Notes: generated by a model from the letters alone, not told the origin. Positions 44,326 to 53,092 are shown, counted from the first letter of the stretch. The stretch is DNA of 54,988 nucleotides from JAVBNH01 sp031551635 (GCA_031551635.1 JAVBNH010000018.1:1-54988); one strand, 5' to 3'. Made by a program: numbers and translations.

Positions 44326-44520
44326 TATTTCCTCCGTTCTCCGGCGGTGATTTTTGTGTTATAAAACCGACGGCTGCAAAAGAGTTAAATTATTTAAGTA
44401 ACCACTGTTAATTAAGATTTACTCACTTTTGTATATTTATCAATTTTACAAAGCTTAATAGATCAAGCTTTGTAAACGAAAAATTTTGGCTCTGTCTATG
44501 AACGATGATTAAATCATCGT
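44326..44520. other. 195-base gap with two perfect inverted repeats
   Basis: Inverted repeats TACAAAGCTT / AAGCTTTGTA (about 44451-44478) and GAACGATGAT / ATCATCGTTC (44500-44522, reaching the stop codon of the NahK-like gene). Neither is followed by a T tract on the minus strand. They may act as mRNA-end hairpins. Otherwise nothing recognised. Confidence 0.6.
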
Positions 44521-45636
44521 TCATTTAGTATAAAGTTTTTGCGTAATATCACACATTTCATCGTATTTTTTTTCTATATCCGTGACAAGTGAAAACTGAG
44601 TGCGGCATCTGTCAAGATTATGCTCAGGATGTGCGACTCTGAAATATGTGTCGCCGTTGAGGTAGTCAGTGAGAAACCTCATTCCGCATTCAAATGTCAT
44701 GAGCTTTGAGGCAAACGGCAGCAGCTCTACTTCCTTTTCAGTCAGTGATTTACTCGCTTTGCTCAGATAGCCGTCAACATATTTTGTGTAGAGTGATAAA
44801 TCAAGCGAGACCTTCGACAAATCCTTTTCGTCCTCATTAGCGGTGTTCGCGCCGAAACGAATGCTGTCGCCGAAGTCATAAAGCGCGGAGCCCTTCATAA
44901 CAGTGTCAAGGTCTATTACACAAATAGCAATATCAGTATTATTATCAAATAAAATATTATTGAGTTTGGTGTCATTGTGTGTTACGCGGTAAGGCAGTTC
45001 ACCCTTCTCTAGCAGAGAAACCACAAGCTTTGTGTCGGCTTCACGAGCCAGCGCGAAATCAATCTCAGCTCTGACATTTTCGATTCTCTTTGAAATATTA
45101 GCGTCAATCGCTGTCTTAAAATTAGAAAAACGCTTCTCAGTGTGATGAAAGTCGGGAATTGTATCAAAAAGTGATTCTATGGAAAAGTCGTGCAATAAAT
45201 TCTGGAAAGTCCCGAAGGCAACACCGGCATTGTAAAACAGTTCAGGGTTTTTTATAATATCGCAGGTATAAACATCGTCAATATACTTATAGCACCGCCA
45301 ATAAGAGCCGCTTTGGTCAAGATAATAAAATTTTCCGTCTGCCGCGCGCAAAAAATCCAGAGTGTCGTATCTGTGTGAAAAAGGCGTGTCAGAAATTTTA
45401 TTTCTGATATGCGAGGTGACAGATATAATATTTTGCATAAGCTCATCAGGCTTTTTAAAAACCTCGACATTGATATTTTGCAAAACATATTTTTCCAGCA
45501 TTCCGAAAGTGTTTTCAAAGCATAATACGTAAGTGGAATTAATATGACCGGTATTGATGCGAGAGCATGAATAGTATTTTCCTTTTATGCCGAATACATC
45601 AGCAATTAAATTTACAAATGATTTTTCGAGAGTCAT
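44521..45636 (-). CDS. NahK-like N-acetylhexosamine 1-kinase / phosphotransferase
   Basis: A 371-residue aminoglycoside-phosphotransferase-fold kinase. RINTGHINSTYVL, LQNINVEVFKKPDELMQNI and THNDTKLNNILFD (catalytic loop, about 215-227), then VIDLDTVM (metal-binding Asp, about 239-246) and YDFGDSIRFG closely follow the pattern of N-acetylhexosamine 1-kinases that make GlcNAc/GalNAc-1-phosphate. Other sugar kinases of this fold share much of this, so the substrate is inferred. ATG (MTLEK) chosen with GGAAAGG ten bases upstream. Own promoter upstream. Confidence 0.8.
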   Translation of the reverse strand: MTLEKSFVNLIADVFGIKGKYYSCSRINTGHINSTYVLCFENTFGMLEKYVLQNINVEVFKKPDELMQNIISVTSHIRNKISDTPFSHRYDTLDFLRAADGKFYYLDQSGSYWRCYKYIDDVYTCDIIKNPELFYNAGVAFGTFQNLLHDFSIESLFDTIPDFHHTEKRFSNFKTAIDANISKRIENVRAEIDFALAREADTKLVVSLLEKGELPYRVTHNDTKLNNILFDNNTDIAICVIDLDTVMKGSALYDFGDSIRFGANTANEDEKDLSKVSLDLSLYTKYVDGYLSKASKSLTEKEVELLPFASKLMTFECGMRFLTDYLNGDTYFRVAHPEHNLDRCRTQFSLVTDIEKKYDEMCDITQKLYTK

Positions 45637-45689
45637 TTCTTTGCAACCTTTCCGCAAATATCTTCTTATGAAAGAAGCATATCATAATG

Positions 45690-45718
45690 ATTATAAGCTA
45701 ATAAAGCTTATTAGTCAA
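45690..45718 (-). promoter_or_regulatory. predicted NahK-like gene promoter with internal palindrome
   Basis: TTGACT and consensus TATAAT with a 17-base spacer. TAATAA-3-TTATTA (45699-45713) fills the spacer and could be an operator. Confidence 0.75.
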
Positions 45719-45770
45719 GTATTCGGCTAAAACCAGTTATGAACAATAAGTAAAATTTTGGTAACGTACT

Positions 45771-46628
45771 CTATTTATTAAAATTTTTTATAAATTTTGC
45801 GGCCTCGATACCTGCCAAGGCACCTTCATAAACCGCTTTTGATATTTGTAAAAGCCCGCCCGTGCAGTCGCCTGCAGCATAAAGACCTGGCACAGAAGTT
45901 TCGCAGCGGCTGTTTATAACAATTCTGTTTCCCTCAATCACCGCGCCGATTTTTCTCGCGAGAGCTGTGCTTCCGGCTATACCCAGAGCGATAAAAAGAC
46001 CGTCGCAATCAATGCATGAACCGTCCTCAAATAAGATTTTTTGCAGCTTCAAGTCACCCTCAAGAGAAATAACGCGATGCTCAAAAACACTAATATCAGT
46101 TTCAAAGTTAAGCTTATTTCCGTTTGTGAGAATTGTGACCTCCCGAACAATGTTCTTTAAAAAATTGGCTTCATGCTGCGCAAAACTCCCGTTGCCGAGA
46201 ACAGCAACCTTTTTATTTCTGTAGAAAAAAGCATCACATTGCGCGCAATAGCTTACTCCTTTGCCCTCAAAATCTGGGAGATTTTTAATTTCCGGAGTTT
46301 TTCTCAGGGCTCCGGTTGATAGTATAACACTTTTAGTCTCAAAGGTATCACGCGAGCCTACAACATTAAAATTTTTCTCCAAAGAAATTGAAACAATTTC
46401 GTCATTAATAAAGTCTACACCCAGCCGCTTCGCATTTTTTACGCCAGCCTCAAACAGCTCAGTGCCGCTGACAGGCTCACCGAAGCCATAATAGTTTTCT
46501 ATTTTTTCAGCTCTTTGCAAGCTTCCTTCATTTTTTGAAATTACGCAAACCGACAGATTTGAACGAACCGCGTAAAGAGCAGCCGAAATCCCTGCCGGAC
46601 CCGAGCCGATAACAATTAAATCGGTCAT
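45771..46628 (-). CDS. trxB: thioredoxin reductase-like flavoprotein
   Basis: A 285-residue FAD/NAD(P)-binding enzyme. FAD loop GSGPAG (8-13), redox pair CAQC (about 128-131, followed by DAFFY), NAD(P) loop GNGSFAQHEA, and the C-terminal FAD motif YAAGDCTGG. It is about 25 residues shorter than the common ~310. Probably reduces thioredoxin (trxA is at 31.7 kb), although ferredoxin-dependent or other cofactor variants exist. Ribosome site GAGGTG. A hairpin separates it from hpf. Confidence 0.87.
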   Translation of the reverse strand: MTDLIVIGSGPAGISAALYAVRSNLSVCVISKNEGSLQRAEKIENYYGFGEPVSGTELFEAGVKNAKRLGVDFINDEIVSISLEKNFNVVGSRDTFETKSVILSTGALRKTPEIKNLPDFEGKGVSYCAQCDAFFYRNKKVAVLGNGSFAQHEANFLKNIVREVTILTNGNKLNFETDISVFEHRVISLEGDLKLQKILFEDGSCIDCDGLFIALGIAGSTALARKIGAVIEGNRIVINSRCETSVPGLYAAGDCTGGLLQISKAVYEGALAGIEAAKFIKNFNK

Positions 46629-46672
46629 ATTTCACCTCTTAATATTCTAAATATTTATTAAAAATCAACCAC

Positions 46673-46706
46673 AGAAGTCGGAAGCGAAAAATCACTTCCG
46701 ACTTCT
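46673..46706 (-). terminator. hairpin between hpf and trxB
   Basis: Perfect 12-base stem AGAAGTCGGAAG / CTTCCGACTTCT with a 10-base loop. T-run on the minus strand begins eight bases after the stem, so termination may be partial. Confidence 0.6.
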
Positions 46707-46736
46707 AAAAAAATAATGGGTAATATATTTGAAAAA

Positions 46737-47261
46737 TTAATATTCAGGTTCAATAAGTCCGTAACCGTGACCTTTTCTATTATAAACAACATTAAGCTCG
46801 TTTGTGTCGGCATTAATAAAGAGATAAAATTGATGCCCGAGCAGATTCATTTGCAATATCGCTTCCTCAACAGACTGCGGCTTCACAGGCACAGATTTTG
46901 TTCTGACAATCTCAAAATCAGTCTCTTCCGGCACCGGCTCAGCTTCTTCGAAGCCTTCAAAAGCGCCGCTGCGTAAATTCTTCTCTATTCTTGTCTTATT
47001 CTTTCGAATTTGCCGCACGAGAGCGTCGACACAGGAATCAAGCGCTTCAATCATATCCTCCCGCCGTTCCTCAGCTCTGTAAATCATACCTTCATTGTTA
47101 ACGAGAATTTCAACAGTTTTTGAAGTTTTTTCAGCTGTCGCGGTGACTTTTGCTGAAGCTGTATCGCTGAAAAATTTCTGGAGTTTCTCAAGCTTCTTTT
47201 CTGCTCTCTCCTTAAAGGAATCCCTCGGTGTGCATTTTCTGCCAATGATGGTGATGTTCAT
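46737..47261 (-). CDS. hpf: ribosome hibernation promoting factor, long form
   Basis: A 174-residue long HPF: N-terminal S30AE/YfiA domain (MNITIIGRKC...) binding the 30S decoding site and a C-terminal dimerization domain (IVRTKSVPVKPQSVEEAIL...), which drives 100S ribosome formation in stationary phase. Start ATG is set by AGGAGG seven bases upstream; in-frame codons upstream are untranslated leader. Long leader with terminator-like structure. Confidence 0.94.
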   Translation of the reverse strand: MNITIIGRKCTPRDSFKERAEKKLEKLQKFFSDTASAKVTATAEKTSKTVEILVNNEGMIYRAEERREDMIEALDSCVDALVRQIRKNKTRIEKNLRSGAFEGFEEAEPVPEETDFEIVRTKSVPVKPQSVEEAILQMNLLGHQFYLFINADTNELNVVYNRKGHGYGLIEPEY

Positions 47262-47320
47262 ATTAGATCCTCCTATATAATAATGATAAACAGAAAATAA
47301 ATGTAATGCTAACAAATCTT

Positions 47321-47377
47321 AAAAAATAAAAAAACCGAAACGGGTCGCCCGTCAGCCAAAATCGCTGCGAACACCCG
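47321..47377 (-). promoter_or_regulatory. terminator-like structure in the hpf leader
   Basis: On the minus strand CGGGT pairs with ACCCG and, inside it, CAGC with GCTG; an alternative ACGGG-CGA-CCCGT stem overlaps the 3' half. TTTCGGTTTTTTTATTTTTT follows. It lies about 30-85 bases after the predicted start site and before the ribosome site, so it could attenuate hpf or release a small RNA. Confidence 0.6.
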
Positions 47378-47413
47378 CCTCTCATCACATTTATTTTTGT
47401 CTATCTTGTGTTT

Positions 47414-47442
47414 ATTATACCACCAATTATAACAAATGTAAA
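47414..47442 (-). promoter_or_regulatory. predicted hpf promoter
   Basis: TTTACA and TATAAT with a 17-base spacer on the minus strand. Confidence 0.75.
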
Positions 47443-47520
47443 TAGTATTTTATAAATATTTTGTTAACATTCAACATTTATCTTTAAAGTAAATATGAAT
47501 ACTGAAAATTGTTGATGAAA

Positions 47521-48363
47521 TTATAATGAAACAGTTATATGTCGTGTCACATGGCACCCTACATTAACAGCCACAGGTAAGCCTGCGATATGGGTTGGGA
47601 ACTGCTCGATATTAACAGCGAGAGCAGTAATATTTCCGCCGAAGCCCTGCGCGCCGATTCCAAGCTTATTAACAGCGTCTAGCATTTTTTTTTCAAGCTC
47701 GCAATAATACATGTCGGCGTTTTCCTGACTGACATCTCTGGTTAAGGCTTTTTTTGCAAGCAGGGCTGCATATTCGAAATCGCCTCCGATTCCAACACCC
47801 AGAACCACAGGAGGGCAGGGATTTCCGCCGCCTAGCTTTACTGTTTCGACGACGAAATCTATAATCTCCTCCTCGGCAGCAGAGGGTAAAAACATTTTTA
47901 TCCTGCTCATATTTTCACTGCCGAAGCCTTTTGGCACAATAGTCAGTGATAATTTCTCGCCGGCAACAATTCTTGTATGGATTATCGCCGGGGTATTATC
48001 ATTAGTATTATTTCGCATTATTGGGTCTTTAACAACAGATTTACGCAGATAACCCTTCTGGTAGCCCTGCCTAACACCTTCATTGACCGCGTCCTCAAAC
48101 AAATCTCCGATTATGTGGACATCCTGACCGATTTCAGCAAAAATAACAGTCATACCTGTGTCTTGACAGATTGGTATTCGGTTATCTCGCGCAAGGTCAA
48201 GGTTATCAAGCATATCCTTAAAGAGCGTTTTTCCGATTTCTGATTTTTCTTTCTTTTCGCATGAGCGAATACAGTTCTCAAGGTCAGGCGAAAGCTCATA
48301 ATTGGCTTTAATGACCGCTTCACTAATCGTAGCGGTTATTAAATCGGATTTTATTTCTTTCAT
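47521..48363 (-). CDS. class I fumarate hydratase, alpha subunit
   Basis: A 280-residue [4Fe-4S] hydro-lyase alpha subunit (fumarase or L-tartrate dehydratase type). PICQDTGMTVIF, NTNDNTPAIIH, GGGNPCPPVVLG and a third Cys-bearing GCHVTRH are the family blocks. The beta subunit normally follows directly, but the next gene downstream is hpf in its own unit. ATG (MKEIK) start; AAGG lies 11 bases upstream. It follows the amidohydrolase by 22 bases, so they form one operon. Confidence 0.9.
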   Translation of the reverse strand: MKEIKSDLITATISEAVIKANYELSPDLENCIRSCEKKEKSEIGKTLFKDMLDNLDLARDNRIPICQDTGMTVIFAEIGQDVHIIGDLFEDAVNEGVRQGYQKGYLRKSVVKDPIMRNNTNDNTPAIIHTRIVAGEKLSLTIVPKGFGSENMSRIKMFLPSAAEEEIIDFVVETVKLGGGNPCPPVVLGVGIGGDFEYAALLAKKALTRDVSQENADMYYCELEKKMLDAVNKLGIGAQGFGGNITALAVNIEQFPTHIAGLPVAVNVGCHVTRHITVSL

Positions 48364-48385
48364 AAAAAATACTGCCTTCAATTAA

Positions 48386-49531
48386 TTATTTGCTGTATCG
48401 TATTTCTCCGTCAACAATAACCATTTCTGGCTTTGCTGAGATACTCAGAGGGTCGCCTTCAAACACAACAAAATCAGCGTCCTTGCCGACTTCAATCGAG
48501 CCTACTCTATCAGAAATGCCCGCAAGCTCAGCGGCGTTAATGGTAATAGCCTTCAAGGCTTCATAATAGTCGAGACCTTCACGAACGGCAAGACCTGCAC
48601 AAACATTCAAGAGATTTATAGGGACACAGGGGTGATCAGATATAATAGAAATTTTTATCCCCTCCCTGGACAAAAAGCCGGGAGTAGCTAAACTTAAACC
48701 TTGCAGCTCCGGTTTGCTTCTCTCACAAATCAATGGTCCGCACATTATTCCCGCAGAATTTTTTCTGAGATAATCTACCGCCAGAGAAGCACCTGTACCG
48801 TGAACTATAACATAATTTAAGCTGAATTCCTTTGAAAGTCTAATTGCCGTTGAAATGTCATCAGTTCTGTGGGCGTGAAAATGCGCTGTCAGCTCACCTT
48901 TCAAAACAGGAATCAGTGACTCATATATTTCGTCATACTCATAATCATCCCCTGCTTCCTTTTTTTGCATATACTGCCGGGATTTTTTGAGATGTTCTCT
49001 GATAATTGACGCCGTAGTCATCCTTGAGCTAGGTGTTTCTTTCCTCTCGTGATAGGTGGTTTTAGGATTCTCCCCAAGCGAAAATTTCATTGCAGCAGGC
49101 GATTTTATTATCATCTCGTCAACAATACTACCGTAAGTTTTTATTGCAATTAATTGACCGGCAATGGGGTTCGAGCTGCCGGGACCTGTAACAACAGCGG
49201 TGATTCCCGCTTCCAGCGCCTCTTTAAAACAAGCGTCAAAGGGATTTACTGCATCAAGAGCGCTGATGTGCGGAGTGACCGGGTCGCACATTTCATTTAA
49301 ATCGTCTCCCTCAAATCCGAGCGAATCCCCGCATACGCCGAGATGGGTATGTGAATCAACAAAGCCCGGAAAGAGCATTTTGCCTTTTAAATCAAGAGAG
49401 TTCGCGTTTTTTTCAAAATTCTGGTCAGACATTTCACCTACTGCAGAAATTTTCCCGTTTTCGAAGGAAATATATCCGTTTTCAATTATGCCGCCGCTCA
49501 TAGTATATATTTGCGCGTTAAAAATTAACAT
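48386..49531 (-). CDS. amidohydrolase family metal-dependent hydrolase
   Basis: A 381-residue urease-superfamily hydrolase. The metal-binding DSHTHLG (about 60-66), a later HFHAHR, IVHGT and ISDHPC carry the expected His/Asp ligands, and KDADFVVFEGDPLS closes the small beta domain. Closest by pattern to imidazolonepropionase-like amidohydrolases; substrate unknown. No signal peptide. Promoter with a 40-base palindrome upstream. Confidence 0.87.
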   Translation of the reverse strand: MLIFNAQIYTMSGGIIENGYISFENGKISAVGEMSDQNFEKNANSLDLKGKMLFPGFVDSHTHLGVCGDSLGFEGDDLNEMCDPVTPHISALDAVNPFDACFKEALEAGITAVVTGPGSSNPIAGQLIAIKTYGSIVDEMIIKSPAAMKFSLGENPKTTYHERKETPSSRMTTASIIREHLKKSRQYMQKKEAGDDYEYDEIYESLIPVLKGELTAHFHAHRTDDISTAIRLSKEFSLNYVIVHGTGASLAVDYLRKNSAGIMCGPLICERSKPELQGLSLATPGFLSREGIKISIISDHPCVPINLLNVCAGLAVREGLDYYEALKAITINAAELAGISDRVGSIEVGKDADFVVFEGDPLSISAKPEMVIVDGEIRYSK

Positions 49532-49563
49532 AAAATTTTTCCTTTTATATTGAAATTATTTTA

Positions 49564-49603
49564 CCCGCGTTATAATAATCGAACATCGATATTACAAAGC
49601 GGG
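49564..49603 (-). promoter_or_regulatory. amidohydrolase promoter inside a 40-base imperfect palindrome
   Basis: Minus-strand TTGTAA and TATAAC with a 17-base spacer (49569-49597). The palindrome arms run from CCCGC (49564) and GCGGG (49603) inwards through TAATA/TATTA, so they cover both promoter boxes. A candidate operator or cruciform. Confidence 0.6.
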
Positions 49604-49667
49604 CAATATTGTATGTGATAAAAGCAATGAAATCAGAACGTGTTAATGCTGCATTCAATGCAGAACA

Positions 49668-50114
49668 TCAGCTGCCTCTTCGGTTATTGCGTTTCGGCTC
49701 ACCGGTTTTCTTTATTCCACTCATGCGGTCGTCACTGCTTTTTTTGAAACTGGACATCATTTCTTCAAAGGTCTGCTTGGTGCTGTCAGGCTCGCTCTTT
49801 TGACCCTGCCAGACATTATTTTTCCGCGGAGAGCGTTCGCGGTCTTTATTAAAAGGTTTGCGCGCGGGACGCTCAGCTTGAGGCATTGCCTGCTTTATTG
49901 ACAGACCTATTTTACCGCTTTCGTTAATCGCGATTACCTTAACAGTGACCTCCTGGTTTTCACTTAGATGCTCCGAGATACTCTCAATATAAGAGCTGGA
50001 AACCTCTGAAATATGAACCATGCCTGTTTCGCCGCCGGGAAGCTGAACAAACGCGCCGAATTTTGTGAGTCCGGTAACCTTACCTTCAAGAATTGTTCCG
50101 ATTTCTACCGCCAT
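49668..50114 (-). CDS. yabR: S1 RNA-binding domain protein (YabR-like)
   Basis: A 148-residue protein: S1 domain at residues 1-75 (GTILEGKVTGLTKFGAFVQL, GMVHISEVS, KVIAINESGKIGLSIK), then a basic disordered tail with RPARKPFNKDRERSPRK and a C-terminal RRGS. Role unknown; S1 proteins of this class bind RNA or ribosomes. Position after divIC matches yabR of Bacillus. Confidence 0.88.
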   Translation of the reverse strand: MAVEIGTILEGKVTGLTKFGAFVQLPGGETGMVHISEVSSSYIESISEHLSENQEVTVKVIAINESGKIGLSIKQAMPQAERPARKPFNKDRERSPRKNNVWQGQKSEPDSTKQTFEEMMSSFKKSSDDRMSGIKKTGEPKRNNRRGS

Positions 50115-50194
50115 ATTAAAGACTAATCCTCCTGAAATAATCGAGTGTCCAGTTTATACTTATATCTGTGATATTAAGAAAGGATGACCTTTTC

Positions 50195-50250
50195 TGATAG
50201 CCTAATCTCCTATCACCTGAACCCTGTATACTGCCACCTGAAACCTGTTA
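50195..50250 (-). repeat. heptamer array at the divIC 3' end
   Basis: Minus strand from the divIC stop: AACAGGT TTCAGGT, GGCAGTA TACAGGG, TTCAGGT GATAGGA, GATTAGG. Seven tandem degenerate units with an AGG core. It shares CAGTATACAGG with the repeat at 1-124. Confidence 0.85.
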
Positions 50251-50541
50251 GTGTCCGGGGGTAATATCATAATAAATGTTTTCGTCATAGAAGCTATATC
50301 CTCTGTAAATACGAGCGAATTGCTCAATTTTTTGAGGATTGCCTGAGTCCGCGAGAAAACCGCGCAACTGATCATTTTCCTGTTTAAGAGTTTCATATTC
50401 GGCGGCGACAACTTCAAGCAGTTTTTTTTCGTCGCGAATATTTATCTGGATATTTAGATAAGCTGCAGCGCACAATGAATAAAAAATAACCAAGCCGATT
50501 ACAAAGTATCTATTAAGTCTGATTCCTTTAAAAATCCTCAT
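50248..50541 (-). CDS. divIC: DivIC/FtsB septum formation initiator
   Basis: A 97-residue bitopic protein: short cytoplasmic N-terminus, one membrane helix (about 14-34), then a coiled coil (LLEVVAAEYETLKQENDQL) and the family's short C-terminal domain. It recruits late division proteins with DivIB and FtsL. ATG (MRIFKG) overlaps the yabQ 3' end by 14 bases. Confidence 0.87.
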   Translation of the reverse strand: MRIFKGIRLNRYFVIGLVIFYSLCAAAYLNIQINIRDEKKLLEVVAAEYETLKQENDQLRGFLADSGNPQKIEQFARIYRGYSFYDENIYYDITPGH

Positions 50542-51079
50542 CAAGTCGTACCCCACTTTGTTTTTTTCGCTTTAATGAAAGCTTATTGTGGACATTATAC
50601 AACAAAATGGTGTTGCGTTGCAAGAGGTATTTCAATTTTTTTCCCGTTTTTTTCCCTCTTTTTACGATTATTTTCGATATTTTTTTAAAGATTTTTAATA
50701 TTATTCTGTGAAAGAATAAAATGGGAGCAGAAATCACTTTTGCCATAAGTGTAAAAAACTTTTTAATATAATAAATTATTTTTCCGCTTACTCTAATTAC
50801 AAATGCTCCAAAGGAAATATAATATATCAGGAAGCCGAGGATTTCGGACAAAACAATAAATAACCTGATTTTGCCGTTATTAAGCGTCAGGCAAAAAACG
50901 AAGGTCACAGCGGAAAAAATGATGAAAAACAGAATATCCTGAACAAACACTGCCGCTCTGCCACGGCTTATTGAAAGCCGGATTATTCTGAATATGTCAT
51001 AAATGATTCCGATAATAAATCCCAGACCAAGGGCAAAAAGTAACAGCTTTGTTTGAGAAGCGATATTTATATCTATCAT
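50528..51079 (-). CDS. yabQ: spore cortex protein YabQ
   Basis: A 183-residue membrane protein with four or five N-terminal helices (about 10-125; GFIIGIIYDIFRIIR is typical) and a very basic C-terminal tail. In Bacillus, YabQ is a sigma-E-dependent forespore-membrane protein needed for cortex assembly. Its start overlaps the yabP stop. Confidence 0.9.
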   Translation of the reverse strand: MIDINIASQTKLLLFALGLGFIIGIIYDIFRIIRLSISRGRAAVFVQDILFFIIFSAVTFVFCLTLNNGKIRLFIVLSEILGFLIYYISFGAFVIRVSGKIIYYIKKFFTLMAKVISAPILFFHRIILKIFKKISKIIVKRGKKTGKKLKYLLQRNTILLYNVHNKLSLKRKKQSGVRLDEDF

Positions 51080-51357
51080 TACCTGAAAACCTTGCTGAAA
51101 AAGCCGCCGCTTTTCGCCTGAACATCAGAATAACCAAGAGAGTCAATATCGCCTTCAATCAGCAGCTCTCCCGCTTCAATGCTGAGCCTGTTTATATGCA
51201 AATCATAACCCTTAACAGTGAGCTCGCCTATATCAGTCACCGCTACTATAGTTTGCTCGTCAAAGCTGTCAACGTCAATAACGCCTGTTACACTGAGTCT
51301 TTTCCTATCCTCTAGAACAACATTATTCGGCATTTTAATTTTCTTTTCTTCGGTCAT
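51079..51357 (-). CDS. yabP: sporulation protein YabP
   Basis: A 92-residue protein of the YabP/YqfC family (NVVLEDRKRLSVTGVIDVDSF, then YDLHINRLSIEAGELLIEG). Sigma-E regulon member in Bacillus. ATG (MTEEKK) chosen with AAAGGA nine bases upstream; earlier in-frame starts lack a spaced ribosome site. A CATAAAAT box near 51415 resembles a sigma-E -10 but no matching -35 was seen. Confidence 0.88.
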   Translation of the reverse strand: MTEEKKIKMPNNVVLEDRKRLSVTGVIDVDSFDEQTIVAVTDIGELTVKGYDLHINRLSIEAGELLIEGDIDSLGYSDVQAKSGGFFSKVFR

Positions 51358-51513
51358 AATATTCATTCCTTTCAATACTGGTAACCTGTCCTTAAAAGAT
51401 ATGAGGTAGGTTTGCATTTTATGAATTTTATCTTTAAAAACACTTGTTGGAAAACCAGTTGAATTAAAAAATTAATAAAACATACATAATTTGAGGAAAA
51501 ACAGCAAAAGTGA

Positions 51514-51542
51514 TTGAAAAAAACAAAAATAAATGATATTAT
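51514..51542 (+). promoter_or_regulatory. predicted promoter of the DUF1846 operon
   Basis: TTGAAA and TATTAT, 17-base spacer. It overlaps the first in-frame ATG (51533), arguing against that start. Confidence 0.6.
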
Positions 51543-51604
51543 ATAGAGCGGATAAATTCAGAGCTGAAAACAAGTTAAAAACGGAAGGATATGAGTGGAG
51601 AAAA

Positions 51605-53092
51605 GTGATTAGACAAGGTTTTGACAATAAGAAATACATAAAAGCGCAATCGGAAGAAATCAGTAACCGTATTTCAAAATTCGGCGGAAAGCTTTATCTT
51701 GAGTTCGGCGGAAAACTCTTTGATGATTACCACGCCTCGAGAGTTCTGCCTGGTTTTGAGCCGGACAGTAAGCTGAAAATGTTGAAAAAGATTTCGAAAA
51801 ATGTCGAAATAGTTATTGTAATAAACTCCGCAGATATAGAAAAAAATAAAATCCGCCGTGACCTTGGTATTTCTTATAATTCCGATGTTTTAAGACTGAT
51901 TGATTCCTTTTCGGAAATCGGTCTTTATGTCGGCAGTGTTGTTATCACTCAATTTGACTCCCAACCTAATACCTTAATATTTAAACATAAGCTTGAGCAG
52001 ACAGGTATAAAAGTCTTCCTGCATTACAGTATTGAGGGTTATCCCTATGCTATTGAGAATATTCTCAGTGAAAACGGCTTCGGGAAAAATGAATATATCG
52101 AGACGACCCGTCCGCTTGTCGTTATAACTGCCCCGGGTCCGGGCAGCGGCAAAATGGCGACATGCCTGTCTCAGCTATATCATGACCACAAACGTTCAAT
52201 AATGTCAGGCTATGCGAAATTTGAGACCTTCCCCATCTGGAATCTGCCGCTGAAACACCCTGTGAATGTCGCATATGAAGCCGCTACAGCTGATTTGAAT
52301 GATGTTAACATGATTGACCCTTATTATCTCGAAACAACCGGAAAGCAAGCGGTTAACTATAACCGCGACATTGAGGTTTTTCCTATTTTAAAGACTATAT
52401 TTGAGCGAATTTCAGGTGAGAGCCCCTATAATTCTCCCACGGAAATGGGGGTTAATATGGCAGGACTTTGCATCACCGATGACGAATCGGTCAAAGAAGC
52501 CGCGAAGGACGAAATAATCAGGCGGTATTTTTCGACGCTTTGTGACGTCAGAAAATCGCGGGCAACCGAAAACATGGTTGAAAAAATTGAGCTGATGATG
52601 AAGCAGCTCAATATTTCAGAGGATAACCGCCCTGTTGTCGCCGCCGCGCTTAAACGCTCTGAAAACACAGGCAGCCAACCGGCTGTCGCAATAGAAATGC
52701 CTGACAAGACAATAATAACCGGCAAGACCTCCGACCTGCTCGGCGCCTCCTCCGCCGCACTGCTCAACGCAGTGAAGTACCTTTGCAAAATGGAGAAAGC
52801 CGTTCACCTGATTGACCCGAATGTCATTGAGCCTATTCAGCGAATGAAAACGGATGTGCTTAAAAATCAAAATCCCCGCCTTCATTCTGATGAGGTTCTT
52901 ATTGCTCTGTCAATCAGCGCCGCGACCGATGCGCAGGCGGAAAAGGCTTGCTCAAAGCTCAATAAGCTCAGAGGCTGCGAGGCGCATTCAACTGTTATTT
53001 TGTCGCAGGTTGACGAGGAGGTTTACCGCAAGCTAGGGATAAATATAACCTTCGAGCCGCAATACCAGACGAAAAAGTTGTATTATAAATAA
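51605..53092 (+). CDS. DUF1846 family protein
   Basis: About 495 residues, the usual length for the family, with conserved stretches QGFDNKKYIKAQSEEI, FGGKLYLEFGGKLFDDYHAS, VVITAPGPGSGKMATCLSQ and GKQAVNYNRDIEVFP. Known structures show an ATP-grasp/Rossmann-like nucleotide-binding fold, but the reaction is not established; GPGSGK resembles a P-loop. I propose GTG 51605 as start; the ribosome site GGAG is only four bases away, so the exact start is uncertain. Confidence 0.85.
   Translation: MIRQGFDNKKYIKAQSEEISNRISKFGGKLYLEFGGKLFDDYHASRVLPGFEPDSKLKMLKKISKNVEIVIVINSADIEKNKIRRDLGISYNSDVLRLIDSFSEIGLYVGSVVITQFDSQPNTLIFKHKLEQTGIKVFLHYSIEGYPYAIENILSENGFGKNEYIETTRPLVVITAPGPGSGKMATCLSQLYHDHKRSIMSGYAKFETFPIWNLPLKHPVNVAYEAATADLNDVNMIDPYYLETTGKQAVNYNRDIEVFPILKTIFERISGESPYNSPTEMGVNMAGLCITDDESVKEAAKDEIIRRYFSTLCDVRKSRATENMVEKIELMMKQLNISEDNRPVVAAALKRSENTGSQPAVAIEMPDKTIITGKTSDLLGASSAALLNAVKYLCKMEKAVHLIDPNVIEPIQRMKTDVLKNQNPRLHSDEVLIALSISAATDAQAEKACSKLNKLRGCEAHSTVILSQVDEEVYRKLGINITFEPQYQTKKLYYK

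Noticed and set aside
47323..47377. Firm assignment of the hpf leader to the raiA motif RNA
   Set aside because: The leader is much shorter than that RNA class and I cannot match conserved blocks from memory.
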